DNA of 64,000 nucleotides from an uncultured Desulfobulbus sp. (GCF_963664075.1 NZ_OY760916.1:2420001-2484000), one strand, 5' to 3'. Shown: positions 8,083 to 18,100, counted from the stretch's first letter. Translations and numbers: made by a program. Notes: a model not told the origin generated them from the sequence alone.

Positions 8083-8234
8083 TCCTTTCCCCCAAAAACT
8101 ACAATTATCCTTAAGAAGACCAACAAGATGGAGCGGACTTCTCACATAACGGGAATGTATCATCAATGGAGGATATGTTTCCAGACCGCCTGAGTATTTT
8201 TTTATAGTTTCCTGTTCGCAGGTTCAGGATTTTC

Positions 8235-8705
8235 TCAAAGATCCAGAAACCAGGCCGGTGGGTTTCGTTTGGTCCAACGAGCAAATTTACGTTTATCGCC
8301 CTTGTAAAAATTGCGATAAGCTGCAACCGGATCACCAACAACTCTGTACTGCTCGGGCATGGCTTGGGGAAACTCAGTCAATCCCAGGGATTCAAAGCCA
8401 ATGGACTCAATCTGGTCGAGCACAGCAATGGAGTTATGATCCTTCGTCTTCTCATAACGATAGCAGTATTCACTATTCAGTGCCCTGGCCAGACGGACCA
8501 GCCAGAGAAAATTATCATAGGATTCTCCAGCCCAGCGAATACAGGGATGTCTGACATGGGTTGATTTATAGGGAGTGGCGAATCCTTTGAGGTTGAGCGC
8601 AGTGCAGGCAATCTGTGCGCTCTCAAGAATCATCTTTACCACATGCTGGTCGCAGTGATATCTGGCACAGCGTTCAATATCAAGGTCCAGAACAAAAATG
8701 TTCAT
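8235..8705 (-). CDS. Conserved hypothetical protein of a family also found in phages
   Basis: 156 residues from the ATG at 8703-8705, chosen because GGAGAGG lies 8 bp upstream; an in-frame start 8 codons earlier lacks a ribosome-binding site. The N-terminus MNIFVLDLDIERCARYHCDQ followed by HVVKMILESAQI, then THVRHPCIRWAGES and the C-terminal YRNFYKGDKRKFARW, matches what I remember of a widespread uncharacterised family in phages and bacteria. Conserved His, Cys and Trp positions suggest an enzyme or nucleic-acid-binding protein, but no function is established. No other phage gene is nearby. Confidence 0.7.
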   Translation of the reverse strand: MNIFVLDLDIERCARYHCDQHVVKMILESAQIACTALNLKGFATPYKSTHVRHPCIRWAGESYDNFLWLVRLARALNSEYCYRYEKTKDHNSIAVLDQIESIGFESLGLTEFPQAMPEQYRVVGDPVAAYRNFYKGDKRKFARWTKRNPPAWFLDL

Positions 8706-8752
8706 AAAGATAACCTCTCCAGGGAGCAAGGCCCTCCGCCTGATCGTTTACA

Positions 8753-8965
8753 TCAGGGCAACAAACGCACCCGATTTCCTCGTTTTGTCGGTGGTTCAAT
8801 GGTAAAAACTAAGGATCTGCAATCAAAGGCCGTATCGTTCCAGGGACGACGCTTGATTGCCCCATAACTGCGGTTCATACCATGGGGATCAAAGACTTCT
8901 CTTAGCAGATCAATGGCTAAACAAAAAAGGACATAAACAAGAAGATAAGCAAGAAAGTGAATCAT
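8753..8965 (-). CDS. Small single-pass membrane protein
   Basis: 70 residues with an excellent Shine-Dalgarno (AGGAGG, 6 bp before the ATG at 8963-8965), which supports reality despite its size. Residues 3-20 (HFLAYLLVYVLFCLAIDL) form one transmembrane segment. The rest is a basic cytoplasmic or periplasmic tail. No family is recognised. It is the first of three minus-strand genes. Confidence 0.6.
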   Translation of the reverse strand: MIHFLAYLLVYVLFCLAIDLLREVFDPHGMNRSYGAIKRRPWNDTAFDCRSLVFTIEPPTKRGNRVRLLP

Positions 8966-9127
8966 GTGAAGCCTCCTGAAAAGATATGGTTGATCGTTTC
9001 TGGCCTTACCTTACCCCAGGAGGTAGGACAAAGAATGTCCCACCAAAAATTTTTCTGATAATTTTCTGTTTTAGCCCGGATTTCTGATTTAATCCTCATC
9101 AACTTTTTCATTTATACATGACTTTCA

Positions 9128-10105
9128 ATGCCCAAAAATAAACTGCAACATGCCCGCCTGCTCTTCATTGACCGGCAAATTCGCGACAAACGTTTTCCCA
9201 ACTGTGCAAGTCTTGCCGAGGAGTGGGAGGTCAACCCGCGCACCATTCGTCGCGACCTTGATTACCTCCGTTTCGAACTCGACGCCCCCCTTGCCTACTC
9301 AGCCAGCAAACGGGGTTTTTATTACACCGAAACGCAGTATCAACTACCGGCCCTGCAGATGCGAGAACGGGATCTCTTTGCCCTCTTTCTGGCGGACAAG
9401 CTCCTGGCTCAATACGAAGGAACACCGGTATACGACAGTCTGCGTTCTGTCTTCAGCAAAATTGAACAGAACCTGCCCGATAAAATCACCCTCTCCTCAA
9501 GCTCAGATCAGTCTCTCTTTACGGTGATTCCCTCCTCTTCAACCGTGATTATTCCCGAGGTGCAAGAGTTGATTTTTACTGCACTGCGGAGCGCCAAACA
9601 GGTAGAGATCATCTACCAGAGCCCAGGAGGACAGCCTCAAAAACGCTCACTTGATCCCTACCACTGCGTTCGCTATGAGGGGGACTGGTATGTGCTTGGT
9701 TTTTGTCATCTGCGAGCAGCATTACGGACCTTCAGTCTTGCACGGATACGCTCTGCAGAGGTGACAGAAATACAGTTTACGCGTCCTGAAAATTTTGATT
9801 TTCAGGCTATCTTTTCCAGCCACTTCGGCATTCACTGGGGAGAAGGGACCACCGTAGTTCGCATCCATTTCAACGTTAATGCAGCTCCCTATATCCGCGA
9901 GCGAACCTGGCACCCGTCACAAACTATCGATGAACAACAAGACGGCAGCCTTATCCTCACCATGCGGGTAAACCATCTCCTGGAGTTAAAACGGTGGATT
10001 CTCTCCTGGGGCGCGGAGGCAAAGGTATTGGCACCGCCTGAGCTTATTTCTAAACTCAAGACAGACATTCTGGATTTGGGCCGAGCGTACGGCCTGCAGA
10101 TGTGA
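9128..10105 (+). CDS. WYL-domain transcriptional regulator
   Basis: 325 residues in the usual order. An N-terminal helix-turn-helix (about 8-55, with WEVNPRTIRRDLDYLRFELDA as the recognition region) is followed by a linker, then a WYL domain (about 145-220, with VEIIYQSPGG, YHCVRYEGDWYVLGFC, LARIRSAEV). A WCX-type C-terminal extension (about 240-320, ending LLELKRWILSWGAEAKVL) completes it. WYL regulators sense ligands, often nucleic-acid derived, and repress or activate neighbouring genes. Its target is not evident; the divergent small membrane-protein gene at 8965 is the closest candidate. The start is ATG 9128 with only a weak ribosome-binding site. Confidence 0.85.
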   Translation: MPKNKLQHARLLFIDRQIRDKRFPNCASLAEEWEVNPRTIRRDLDYLRFELDAPLAYSASKRGFYYTETQYQLPALQMRERDLFALFLADKLLAQYEGTPVYDSLRSVFSKIEQNLPDKITLSSSSDQSLFTVIPSSSTVIIPEVQELIFTALRSAKQVEIIYQSPGGQPQKRSLDPYHCVRYEGDWYVLGFCHLRAALRTFSLARIRSAEVTEIQFTRPENFDFQAIFSSHFGIHWGEGTTVVRIHFNVNAAPYIRERTWHPSQTIDEQQDGSLILTMRVNHLLELKRWILSWGAEAKVLAPPELISKLKTDILDLGRAYGLQM

Positions 10106-10153
10106 CTGCAAATCGATCTCTGTACTTTTTGCTGAAACCACAATTTTATCGTT

Positions 10154-10242
10154 CTCGTAAAACGCCCCGAGAACGACGTTCCGATCTGCGTGGCACACAT
10201 ATTTCATGAGGGCTCATTTTCAGGGTTTCGACTTTTTACGAG
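10154..10242 (-). repeat. 89-bp dispersed inverted-repeat element, copy D
   Basis: Same element as at 4415-4503 in the opposite orientation. CTCGTAAAACG lies at the left edge and CTTTTTACGAG at the right, with CCGAGAACGACGTTCC between. Relative to the other copies the middle is diverged and the left end carries one mismatch. It follows the WYL regulator gene and could act as a transcript end. Confidence 0.75.
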
Positions 10243-10335
10243 GTTGTCAATTTTAGTTGGCTTTCAGCTACAACCCTTGCTACTGTAGTTTTTTACAGTC
10301 GTAACCAATAATCCCCTCTTCAAGGAATCATACAC

Positions 10336-11028
10336 ATGGCCAAAGACAATAAACGCGTGACGCTGGATGAACTGAGCAGACGATGGCAGAAAACGCCTGA
10401 TCAAATTCTTGCCTTGGCCGCAGAGGGCTCTCTCACCTTATGGTATGAGTTTGAAAACGTCATTGTTCAGAAGGTAAAAAAGAAAAAAACGCCGCCGCCA
10501 AAACTCCACGAATCCATTGTCATCCAACTCCCGATGAAGATGGTGGAGATGATTATCGGCCGTACCGATCGAATTCAGGTGGCCTCGGAATACGCCTGCC
10601 TGACGCCTAAGGGAAAACAGATTTTAATTTCCAATGCAGCTGGAGAGGAATGGGGCGATACCAGCATGGTGGGGCTGAATCCCCTACGCATCTATGCCCT
10701 GGAAAACGACCTCCCCAAAATTGAAAAAGATCAGGGAATCACCCCCTTCACCGAAGAGACCACCTCCTGTTGCTGCCAGTCCCACGGGGCCTGCGATGAA
10801 GAGGACGATGACGAAGATCCTTTGGCTGAAGACCATCCCTGCTATGCCCCGGAGCTCAACATTGCTCTGGAATGCTGGTTTGAATTGATGAGTGAAGAAG
10901 AAGATCCAGAATCGATCCTCAAGACTGATATTCGCGATTGGGTGCAAAGCAACTATCCCAAGCTGACTAAAACAGCAACGGAGCGTATCGTCATGGTGGT
11001 GACACCTGCTGCAAAGCAAAAGCGTTAA
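10336..11028 (+). CDS. Conserved hypothetical protein with helix-turn-helix-like N-terminus
   Basis: 230 residues, no signal peptide. Residues 1-35 (VTLDELSRRWQKTPDQIL...AAEGSL) look like a small DNA-binding or MerR-like helix pair. A lysine-rich linker follows, then a central domain, and a Cys/acidic segment (TTSCCCQSHGACDEEDDDED). The C-terminal block ELNIALECWFEL...WVQSNYPKL...ATERIVMVVTP resembles a domain seen in many uncharacterised proteobacterial and prophage proteins. It may be a regulator; no function is assigned. It is followed by an exported protein gene in the same direction after 32 bp. Confidence 0.65.
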   Translation: MAKDNKRVTLDELSRRWQKTPDQILALAAEGSLTLWYEFENVIVQKVKKKKTPPPKLHESIVIQLPMKMVEMIIGRTDRIQVASEYACLTPKGKQILISNAAGEEWGDTSMVGLNPLRIYALENDLPKIEKDQGITPFTEETTSCCCQSHGACDEEDDDEDPLAEDHPCYAPELNIALECWFELMSEEEDPESILKTDIRDWVQSNYPKLTKTATERIVMVVTPAAKQKR

Positions 11029-11060
11029 TCTCCGCCCGTTCTCCGAACGTTTAGTGCTCT

Positions 11061-12263
11061 ATGCCTCAGAAATTTTTCCCCATCGTTGCCAGCCTGCTTC
11101 TGGTGGTTTGCCTCCACTCCCAGCAGGGAATTGCTGCGGGGACAGAGGTTAATGGCTTTGCCGGTATGGTCTGGGGGAGTAGCCTCCAGGCCAATCAGCA
11201 GACCAAAAACCTCATCCTCAGCAAAGGGAACGATGGCAAAGGAGGCTCTCTCTACACCCTGAAAGATGTCTCCATGGGTTTTGGACAGGCCACACTCGCA
11301 GCCATAGAGTGTTCCTTTGTCAAAAACCGCTTGCAAGGCGTTATGCTCCTTTTCTCCGGGGAAGATAATTTTCTCGGAGTCAAGGCAGAAGCCATACAAC
11401 GGTACGGTAAGCCAATCTTTATTCCCCAGCAGGGAAGCTCGATGCTGAGCTGGCCTAATACAAAAACCAGCATCGTTCTCTCCTATACCCTTGCAAGTCA
11501 ATCCGGATTTCTCTATCTCAAGGCTAAAAAGCTGCCCCCAGTGGCAACTATTTCTCCTTCCGCCCCCCCTAAAGACAAAAACCATGCCGTGCAAAAAATG
11601 GCTCCACCTCTAGATGATCTGGCTCTGTTTGACCAGTCCTCTGAAGTGGTGCAAAACGACACTGGTTCTTCCCCAAAAACGCCATTGCAAACCAGCAATA
11701 AGCTCCCTCTCGCCTCAGGTGTGAGCGTGGAGTTACAAAACTCTATCGATCGGGATCAGGCGTTAACCAGGGTCTGCTGGGAGAGTGTGGGACAGATCGG
11801 TGATCAGGCCTGTATGGAAGTGCAGCAGAACCTGGAGCGGCTCCATGAGCTTGGCTGGTGCAGAGAGCCTGATTCTGACACCGATGGTCTGCAGGTGAGT
11901 TGGGTACGCTGCGGGAAGGGGAAAACAATGGACAAAACAACCGACCAAGAGGGGCCGTCCGGAGCAGATGCGCCAACGGCACGCAATCTAGAGCCCAGCA
12001 TTTGTAGTCTGGTAATAGAACTCTTTGCAACTGCGGTTGATTTACGAGAACAGGGAGAGACACCAAGAGCGGTGGAAAAGGTGCTCCTTCAGCGCCAAGA
12101 GGGACGAAAAGTACCGCTGCGCATTGAGCAGATTCGGGAAACCGTGGAATTGGTCTACTTCGACCAGCGTTATGCCTCCCTGCCCCTGCTCTCCCTTACA
12201 GCTGTTGTGGCAGAACAATGCAGGAACGGCCAGGGGCCATACATCGCTCCCCTTCCCCGCTGA
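11061..12263 (+). CDS. Exported hypothetical protein, two-part
   Basis: 400 residues with a signal peptide (MPQKFFPIVASLLLVVCLHS, cleavage near AAG). The first part (about 28-155) contains FAGMVWGSSL, a pattern typical of small exported proteins with repeated beta structure, and ends in a Pro-rich linker. The C-terminal part (about 310-400) is helical and holds paired cysteines (SICSLVIELF ... VVAEQCRNGQG), resembling the C-terminal helices of uncharacterised periplasmic proteins. No catalytic motif is seen. It is convergent with the TPR-methyltransferase gene. Confidence 0.6.
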   Translation: MPQKFFPIVASLLLVVCLHSQQGIAAGTEVNGFAGMVWGSSLQANQQTKNLILSKGNDGKGGSLYTLKDVSMGFGQATLAAIECSFVKNRLQGVMLLFSGEDNFLGVKAEAIQRYGKPIFIPQQGSSMLSWPNTKTSIVLSYTLASQSGFLYLKAKKLPPVATISPSAPPKDKNHAVQKMAPPLDDLALFDQSSEVVQNDTGSSPKTPLQTSNKLPLASGVSVELQNSIDRDQALTRVCWESVGQIGDQACMEVQQNLERLHELGWCREPDSDTDGLQVSWVRCGKGKTMDKTTDQEGPSGADAPTARNLEPSICSLVIELFATAVDLREQGETPRAVEKVLLQRQEGRKVPLRIEQIRETVELVYFDQRYASLPLLSLTAVVAEQCRNGQGPYIAPLPR

Positions 12264-12329
12264 TAAGCATCACAACTCTACAATTCGATGCACTTTTTAT
12301 CTTGAGGTACGGCCCTCCCCCCCCTCTAC

Positions 12330-13574
12330 TCACTCAGGCACCACTTGTGTATCGACAGGAAGTTGATCCTGCCATTGCACCACCCAGAGTTCGCCTTTAA
12401 TCCAGCCATCACGTTCCCTCCGTAACTGCGTGGGCTGTTCAGCTAAAATTTTCCAGCCGGTGGAATCTGCCAGGTGGTGAATATACTGAGAGGAATAAGC
12501 AAAACGTCCCGAGGGCTGAAGCCGGTATCCCTCCTCATCGAGCGCCTCCGTGGAAAAACAAAACAGAGCTCCAACACGTGCATGGGCATGAGCCATGGTA
12601 AAAATGGATTCCAACGCGCCCACGTAAATAAAAACATCGGTGGCGATGAAAAAATCAAACTCTTCTGTGGTCGAATGGAGGAAATGATCGATAGAATCCT
12701 GACGCAGTTGCTGATAACAACCTTTGCCCGCGGCCTGCTTGAGCATGGCTGGAGAGAGGTCAATCCCATCAAGGATGTTGATTCGCTCCTTAAAGGCCTG
12801 ACCGCTTAAGCCTGTTCCGCAGCCCAGATCCAGTCCATGGGCATACTGTGATCCCAGAGATGTGGCCTGGCTAAAACAGTCAAAGAGCAATCGAGGATTC
12901 TCGTATCCCAGATCATCGACCAGGCTTCGTTCAAAATCTTCGGCATAGGCGTCAAAAAAATCCTGCACGTAGACATCCGGTGCCTCTGTCAGAGGCAGCC
13001 CCAGCAATGCTGCCAGCAGATAACGTACCGACTCATCCTCCGGACGTAGCTCCAGCACACGCCCATAAAGGGAAATGGCCTCGTTTATCTCACCTGCACG
13101 ATGATGCAGATAGGCGAGGTTGTTTAATGCAGAGAGGTATTCAGGTGCCAGGGCAAGGGTTTTTTGATAATACTCCATGGCCTTGCTTTCCTGGTGCAGT
13201 CTCTGGTGGCACCTCCCGATGTTATACAGGGCGTCGACATGTTCCGGCACCAGTGCGAGTACCTGCTGGTAAAGGGCAATGGCTCTACGCGGGTGCCCTA
13301 TTTCCCCCTGACAAAGGGCCAGGTTAAAGAGGGTGTCGCAATCTTGCGGTTCCAGGGTATCAGCAAGCAGAAATGATTCCAGCGACTCTTCAAAACGGTT
13401 GAGCCCAAAATAGACCAGACCAAGGTTGTACTGCAGCAGGGCTGAGGCCGGTATTTGCTCAATCAGTGAGGTATACCCCGCAAGGGCCTGGTCGAGATTG
13501 CCGGCACTGTGGGCCTGAGATGCCAAAAAATACATCTGGTTGAGCTCTGCTGCGGAAAGGAGGGGCTGGTCCAT
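12330..13574 (-). CDS. TPR-repeat protein with C-terminal SAM-dependent methyltransferase domain
   Basis: About 414 residues from the ATG at 13572-13574, preceded by AGGACAGGAC. A longer frame upstream has a different composition and is rejected. The N-terminal half carries at least five tetratricopeptide repeats (e.g. LQYNLGLVYFGLNRFEESLE, LYNIGRCHQRLHQESKAMEY, ALNNLAYLHHRAGEINEAI). The C-terminal half is a class I methyltransferase with motif I HGLDLGCGTGLSG and a following acidic DGIDLSPAML. The TPRs probably recognise a protein or glycan-bearing partner; the methyl acceptor is unknown. It is divergent from hrpB with about 200 bp between. Confidence 0.82.
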   Translation of the reverse strand: MDQPLLSAAELNQMYFLASQAHSAGNLDQALAGYTSLIEQIPASALLQYNLGLVYFGLNRFEESLESFLLADTLEPQDCDTLFNLALCQGEIGHPRRAIALYQQVLALVPEHVDALYNIGRCHQRLHQESKAMEYYQKTLALAPEYLSALNNLAYLHHRAGEINEAISLYGRVLELRPEDESVRYLLAALLGLPLTEAPDVYVQDFFDAYAEDFERSLVDDLGYENPRLLFDCFSQATSLGSQYAHGLDLGCGTGLSGQAFKERINILDGIDLSPAMLKQAAGKGCYQQLRQDSIDHFLHSTTEEFDFFIATDVFIYVGALESIFTMAHAHARVGALFCFSTEALDEEGYRLQPSGRFAYSSQYIHHLADSTGWKILAEQPTQLRRERDGWIKGELWVVQWQDQLPVDTQVVPE

Positions 13575-13773
13575 GGATTTGTCCTGTCCTTGGTTTGTTT
13601 CGGGAAGCTCCCGAAAAAATGGGCTGGTACAGCTACAAGCTGCTCCCAACGAAATAACCAAGCAGGAGCGATGGAACCAGGACCTGCAAAAATCATCATA
13701 CCTTCTTTCCACGAATTCGGGGGAAAAATATTCCTGGATTCAGGTCTTCCCCATCAACTCTACAGGTTTCAGT

Positions 13774-16290
13774 TTGTCATCATTCACGCTTCCCAAACTG
13801 CCTATACATGCTGTTCTGCCCCAACTCAAGGCAGCTCTCACGAAGGGGGCTGCTGTTCTCGCTGCACCTCCTGGATCTGGAAAAACAACCATTATCCCTT
13901 TAGCTCTTTTTGAGGAACCTTGGCTCGCAGGTAAAAAAATTCTTATCCTGGAACCCCGAAGAGTGGCTACCCGTGCAGCTGCTCAGCGAATGAGCCAACT
14001 TCTCAACCAACCTCTGGGGCAGCAGGTGGGCTATCAGATTCGTTTTGATCGATGTACCAGCGCCCGAACCCGTATTGAGGTGGTGACCGAAGGAATTCTC
14101 ACCAGACGATTACAGCGGGAGGGGGATCTCCCGGATGTGGGGTTAGTTATTTTTGATGAATTCCATGAACGCTCCCTCCATGCCGATCTGGCCCTGGCAC
14201 TCTGTCATGATCTTATTCAGATTCGTGATGATCTGCGACTTCTAGTGATGTCGGCCACCCTGGACACGGCCCCCATAGCCCGCCTTTTAGGCAACGTCCC
14301 CATCATTACAGGGACAGGTGCCTTGCATCCAGTGTCGATCAACTACCTCGATCGATCGCCCAGGGGGCGCATCAGTGAGGTGGTTGCCCGAGGTGTCCTC
14401 CAACAGCAGACAGCACCGGGCGACATGCTTGTGTTTTTGCCGGGGAGAGCCGAGATTATGCAAACCAGAGAACTGCTTGCACAAGAACAGTCATTGGCAG
14501 ATCATCTTATCCTGCCGCTGTTAGGTGAACTCTCCCCCCAAGACCAGGATCTGGCGATCTTTCCTGATCCCCATGGACAGCAACGCATCATCTTGGCCAC
14601 TGCCATTGCCGAGACCAGTCTCACCATTGAAGGCGTGAACACCGTGATTGATTCGGGCTGGTCACGCCTGCCCCGCTTTCATCCTGCCACCGGGCTCAGC
14701 CGCCTGACCACCACCCGCGTCTCCAGGGCAACAGCTGATCAACGCGCAGGCCGTGCCGGACGCTTAGGGCCTGGCTCCTGCCTCCGCCTTTGGACCAAAG
14801 AAGAGCAGCACAACCTCCCTCCCTTTCATCCTCCTGAAATTGTTCATGCGGATCTGGCACCACTGGCTCTCGAGCTGGCGCTCTGGGGTACACCCAACCC
14901 AGGGGTACTCCGCTGGCTTGATCCTCCCCGTGAAGGCAGCTACACCCAAGCCTGCGAACTACTCTACAGGCTTCAGGCCATTGATAACGAAGGCCGCATA
15001 ACAGCCCATGGACGCCAACTGGCTCAGCTCCCCTTGCACCCACGCCTTGCTCAGATGCTCGTCCTGGCACGGAAGATGGGCGTAGAGAGCTTGGGGTGTG
15101 ATCTAGCAGCCTTGCTGACCGAACGTGATCCTCTGCCAAGGGCTGACAGTGCTGATATCGGCGAACGTTTAGAACTTATTGAATTATTTCGCGGCAACGG
15201 CCATCGTGCAGTGCGCCAAAGAGGTGGTGATCCGACTGTGGTCCGTCGCATCGATCAGGCTGCCAGAATGTGGCGGCAAGCTCAAGCCCAGCCCCTTGCC
15301 AATGAGGAGACAGCACTCGGCTCTCTGCTGCTTGCCGCCTTTCCCGAACGTCTTGCCCAAAAAAGAGAAGATGCCCGTGATCGCTACCAGTTGGCTTCTG
15401 GTCGTGGAGCATGCCTTTTGCCCACCGATTCTCTTTGTGGTTCTCCCTATATTATCGCAGCTCAGCTCGACAGCGGCCATAAAGAGGGGCGTGTTCACCT
15501 GGCTGCAGCTCTTAAAAAAACAACAATCCTCAACGAGCATGCACATCTTGTCACTGAAACTGAAGCTGTCCGCTGGGAGCCAGGAAGCAACAAAGTAGTG
15601 GCAACGATTCGGCGTACTATCGGTTCATTGATTGTTGAAGAACGTCCTTTGCAAAGAGTTTCCGAGGAGGCCTTCATCGAAGCTTTGCTTGCGGGCATTG
15701 GCCAACGGGGCACAGATGCCCTGCCTTGGACACCTCGATCCAGGCAACTGCAGGCCAGAATCCATTGTCTTCAGCTTTGGCAGCCCAAGGAACAATGGCC
15801 CAATCTCGATGATGCAGCGCTTCTTTCAGACCTTTCCTGGCTCGCCCCTTACCTCAATGGCATGCGCCAACTTTCCCAGGTACAAAGCTTGGATCTCTAT
15901 TCTCTGTTGCACGCAAGGCTGGACTGGCCCCAGCAAAAATGCCTGGACCAGCTAGCCCCCGAAACTATCACCGTCCCCAGCGGTTCCAAGATTCGCATTG
16001 ATTATCGCCTGGATGGTCCACCGATTCTTGCTGTCCGCCTCCAGGAAATGTTTGGCCAGAAAATCACACCGGCGGTCTGCAATCAACAGGTGCCTCTCTT
16101 ACTGCACCTCCTCTCCCCTGCCCGCCGCCCCATCCAGGTGACCGAAGACTTGACAAGTTTTTGGCAAAACGGTTACCCGGAGGTCAAAAAGGAACTCAAA
16201 GGCCGCTATCCAAAACATGCCTGGCCCGATGATCCTCTCACGGCGCAGGCACTCCGCGGCGTGCCCAGGAAAAAAAAGAGAACAGCTTGA
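13774..16290 (+). CDS. hrpB: ATP-dependent RNA helicase HrpB (DEAH family)
   Basis: 838 residues from a TTG at 13774, matching the family's usual 800-850; the open frame begins much earlier but overlaps the divergent methyltransferase. Walker A APPGSGKTT lies near residue 31, the Walker B/DEAH-type box is FDEFHERS, motif III is MSATLD, and RAGRAGRLGPG is motif VI. HrpB is a DEAH-box helicase of unclear cellular role in bacteria. The C-terminal half (helicase-associated and HrpB-specific domains) is intact to LRGVPRKKKRTA. A CAGG lies about 7 bp before the TTG. The ygbA-like gene follows in the same direction. Confidence 0.88.
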   Translation: MSSFTLPKLPIHAVLPQLKAALTKGAAVLAAPPGSGKTTIIPLALFEEPWLAGKKILILEPRRVATRAAAQRMSQLLNQPLGQQVGYQIRFDRCTSARTRIEVVTEGILTRRLQREGDLPDVGLVIFDEFHERSLHADLALALCHDLIQIRDDLRLLVMSATLDTAPIARLLGNVPIITGTGALHPVSINYLDRSPRGRISEVVARGVLQQQTAPGDMLVFLPGRAEIMQTRELLAQEQSLADHLILPLLGELSPQDQDLAIFPDPHGQQRIILATAIAETSLTIEGVNTVIDSGWSRLPRFHPATGLSRLTTTRVSRATADQRAGRAGRLGPGSCLRLWTKEEQHNLPPFHPPEIVHADLAPLALELALWGTPNPGVLRWLDPPREGSYTQACELLYRLQAIDNEGRITAHGRQLAQLPLHPRLAQMLVLARKMGVESLGCDLAALLTERDPLPRADSADIGERLELIELFRGNGHRAVRQRGGDPTVVRRIDQAARMWRQAQAQPLANEETALGSLLLAAFPERLAQKREDARDRYQLASGRGACLLPTDSLCGSPYIIAAQLDSGHKEGRVHLAAALKKTTILNEHAHLVTETEAVRWEPGSNKVVATIRRTIGSLIVEERPLQRVSEEAFIEALLAGIGQRGTDALPWTPRSRQLQARIHCLQLWQPKEQWPNLDDAALLSDLSWLAPYLNGMRQLSQVQSLDLYSLLHARLDWPQQKCLDQLAPETITVPSGSKIRIDYRLDGPPILAVRLQEMFGQKITPAVCNQQVPLLLHLLSPARRPIQVTEDLTSFWQNGYPEVKKELKGRYPKHAWPDDPLTAQALRGVPRKKKRTA

Positions 16291-16356
16291 TCTCATCAGC
16301 AAGAGCACCTATCTGTACAGAATACACATTTTTCCTTCCAGATCCTTATTTCCAAA

Positions 16357-16692
16357 ATGACGCACAAATTTATCCCAGCTCGGCTCAAACGCGAGGCCAA
16401 AACCGTTGACGCCATGATCAGATGCTACTGTCGCGACCATCATCAACCCGAGGGGCCACTGTGCAACGAGTGCGAAGCCTTGCTTGCTTATGCCCATACA
16501 CGACTCCGCAATTGCCCCTTTCAGGAACACAAAACATCCTGTGGTCAATGTTCTGTCCACTGCTACAGCCCCAAACAACGCGAGCGCATCCGTGAAGTGA
16601 TGCGTTCAAGCGGTCCCAAGATGCTATTCTCCCACCCGGTGCTTGCCCTTCTGCATCTGCTCGACGGTTTGCGGAAACCTGGATCACGATAA
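16357..16692 (+). CDS. ygbA: YgbA-like (nitrous-oxide-stimulated promoter family) protein
   Basis: 111 residues, full length for the family. The conserved cysteines are visible: MIRCYCRDHH, LCNECEALLAYAHTRLRNCPF and TSCGQCSVHCY, followed by RERIREVMRSSGPKML. In enterobacteria ygbA is induced by nitric oxide through NsrR. The protein is soluble and its biochemical role is uncertain; the cysteines suggest metal or cluster binding. It lies 66 bp downstream of hrpB. No NsrR-type operator could be picked out by eye. Confidence 0.82.
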   Translation: MTHKFIPARLKREAKTVDAMIRCYCRDHHQPEGPLCNECEALLAYAHTRLRNCPFQEHKTSCGQCSVHCYSPKQRERIREVMRSSGPKMLFSHPVLALLHLLDGLRKPGSR

Positions 16693-16819
16693 CTCCCCTG
16701 CTTGACACCACCCGGTAAATCCCGTAGAGTTCCGCTCACTGTTGAACAACACTTCCCTTGCTTTTCAGGGGCTCTTGATACAGCCTTCAAGCCCCCTTAC
16801 AACACCCCGGTATATATAT

Positions 16820-17326
16820 ATGTTTGGAATAGGTCTTCCGGAAATGATCGTCATCTTTGCCGTGGCTCTGATTGTAGTCGGCCCGGACAAACTCCCTGGC
16901 TTAGCACGCTCACTGGCCAAAGGGGTGATGGAGATGAAAAAAACCCTGAATCAGCTTAAAGACAGCATCAACGAAGAAGAGGGGGAACTCAACTCAGTCC
17001 AGAAAGAACTACGGGCCACTGCCGATGAGCTCAAAGAACGCATGATCGACGCGGATCCTTCTAACTGGCATCCGGCCGCAGGACCTGCAAAAGAACCAAC
17101 AGAAGAAGAGGTTATTGAGGCAGAAATTGCCGCCGAGGTAGCGGAAGAAAATGCCATCCAGGCTGATAAAGCCGCTGTAAACGACTCTTTGAATCCTGCT
17201 GCCCCCGCACAAACTGCAGTGGAGCAAGAGGAAACAACACAAGCCGATACTCCCCGGCGCAGCCTTCCACAATCAGCTCAAAAAGAGACGTCTCCAGAGG
17301 CAAAAAACGAGGAAACCACCCCATGA
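16820..17326 (+). CDS. tatB: Sec-independent translocase subunit TatB
   Basis: 168 residues from the ATG at 16820. The N-terminus [20 protein letters not shown] followed by [15 protein letters not shown] is the TatA/B signature; Glu8 and the Gly-Pro hinge are present. An amphipathic helix follows, then a long acidic, Ala/Glu/Thr-rich tail that is typically poorly conserved. With TatC it forms the receptor for twin-arginine signals such as that of IorB. It overlaps tatC by 4 bp (ATGA), giving translational coupling. No separate tatA is in the window. The start lacks a good Shine-Dalgarno and sits in a TA-repeat. Confidence 0.88.
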   Translation: MFGIGLPEMIVIFAVALIVVGPDKLPGLARSLAKGVMEMKKTLNQLKDSINEEEGELNSVQKELRATADELKERMIDADPSNWHPAAGPAKEPTEEEVIEAEIAAEVAEENAIQADKAAVNDSLNPAAPAQTAVEQEETTQADTPRRSLPQSAQKETSPEAKNEETTP

Positions 17327-18072
17327 TGCTTGAAGCGCTGGAGCAATTCCGGCCCCATCATCAGGAACTCAAAACTCGACTCATCCGTAGTTTCGCCGCT
17401 ATTGGACTGGTCACTGCGGTCGCCTACCTCTTTAAGGATACACTTGCCGGTCTCTGCATGCAGCCACTGCAGCAGGCATACCCCGCATTAGACAAGCTGG
17501 TGTATACCAAGCTGACCGAGGCCTTTCTCAGTTATCTCAAGCTCGCTTTTCTGGTCGGGTTGATAGGTGCCCTCCCTTACATTCTCTATCAGATCTGGCT
17601 CTTTGCCGCCCCAGGGCTGCTGGACAAAGAAAAAAGGCTGGTCCGCGCCATCCTTGCCTGGGCAACGACCCTGTTTACCAGTGGCGCCCTCTTTGCCTAC
17701 TTTGTTGCCCTGCCGCGAATCCTTCATTTCTTCATGAGCTATGCTGGCCCCAGCCTGCAGCCCCGCCTGAAACTGGGATTATACCTGACCTTTACTGCCC
17801 GAATGCTCCTTACCTTTGGCCTGGCCTTTGAGATCCCTTTTCTCATGGTCATGGCCACCCGGACAGGACTGGTCAAAGCAGGACATTTCACTGCAAAACG
17901 TATGTATTTTTACATTGCTATTCTCGTTGTCTCCTTTCTGCTCACCACCGGGGAAATAACGGCCACGGTCCTGCTCGCGCTGCCGCTTTTTCTGCTCTAT
18001 GAAGCGGGGATTATTGCCTGCCGTGTATTTGCCGCCCGTAAGAGCGAGTCCACAGGCAACAAGGACGATTAA
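17323..18072 (+). CDS. tatC: Sec-independent translocase subunit TatC
   Basis: 249 residues with six predicted membrane segments. The N-terminal cytoplasmic [12 protein letters not shown] is the conserved HLxELRxRL region. Conserved features in the loops include [18 protein letters not shown] and [15 protein letters not shown], and the later [19 protein letters not shown] is also characteristic. TatC binds the twin-arginine motif of substrates in the inner membrane. It is translationally coupled to tatB. The C-terminus is short and basic. An EamA transporter gene follows after 28 bp and may be co-transcribed. Confidence 0.9.
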   Translation: MMLEALEQFRPHHQELKTRLIRSFAAIGLVTAVAYLFKDTLAGLCMQPLQQAYPALDKLVYTKLTEAFLSYLKLAFLVGLIGALPYILYQIWLFAAPGLLDKEKRLVRAILAWATTLFTSGALFAYFVALPRILHFFMSYAGPSLQPRLKLGLYLTFTARMLLTFGLAFEIPFLMVMATRTGLVKAGHFTAKRMYFYIAILVVSFLLTTGEITATVLLALPLFLLYEAGIIACRVFAARKSESTGNKDD

Positions 18073-18100
18073 TCCCTTGCCTCTACTCCAGAGGCAAAAC

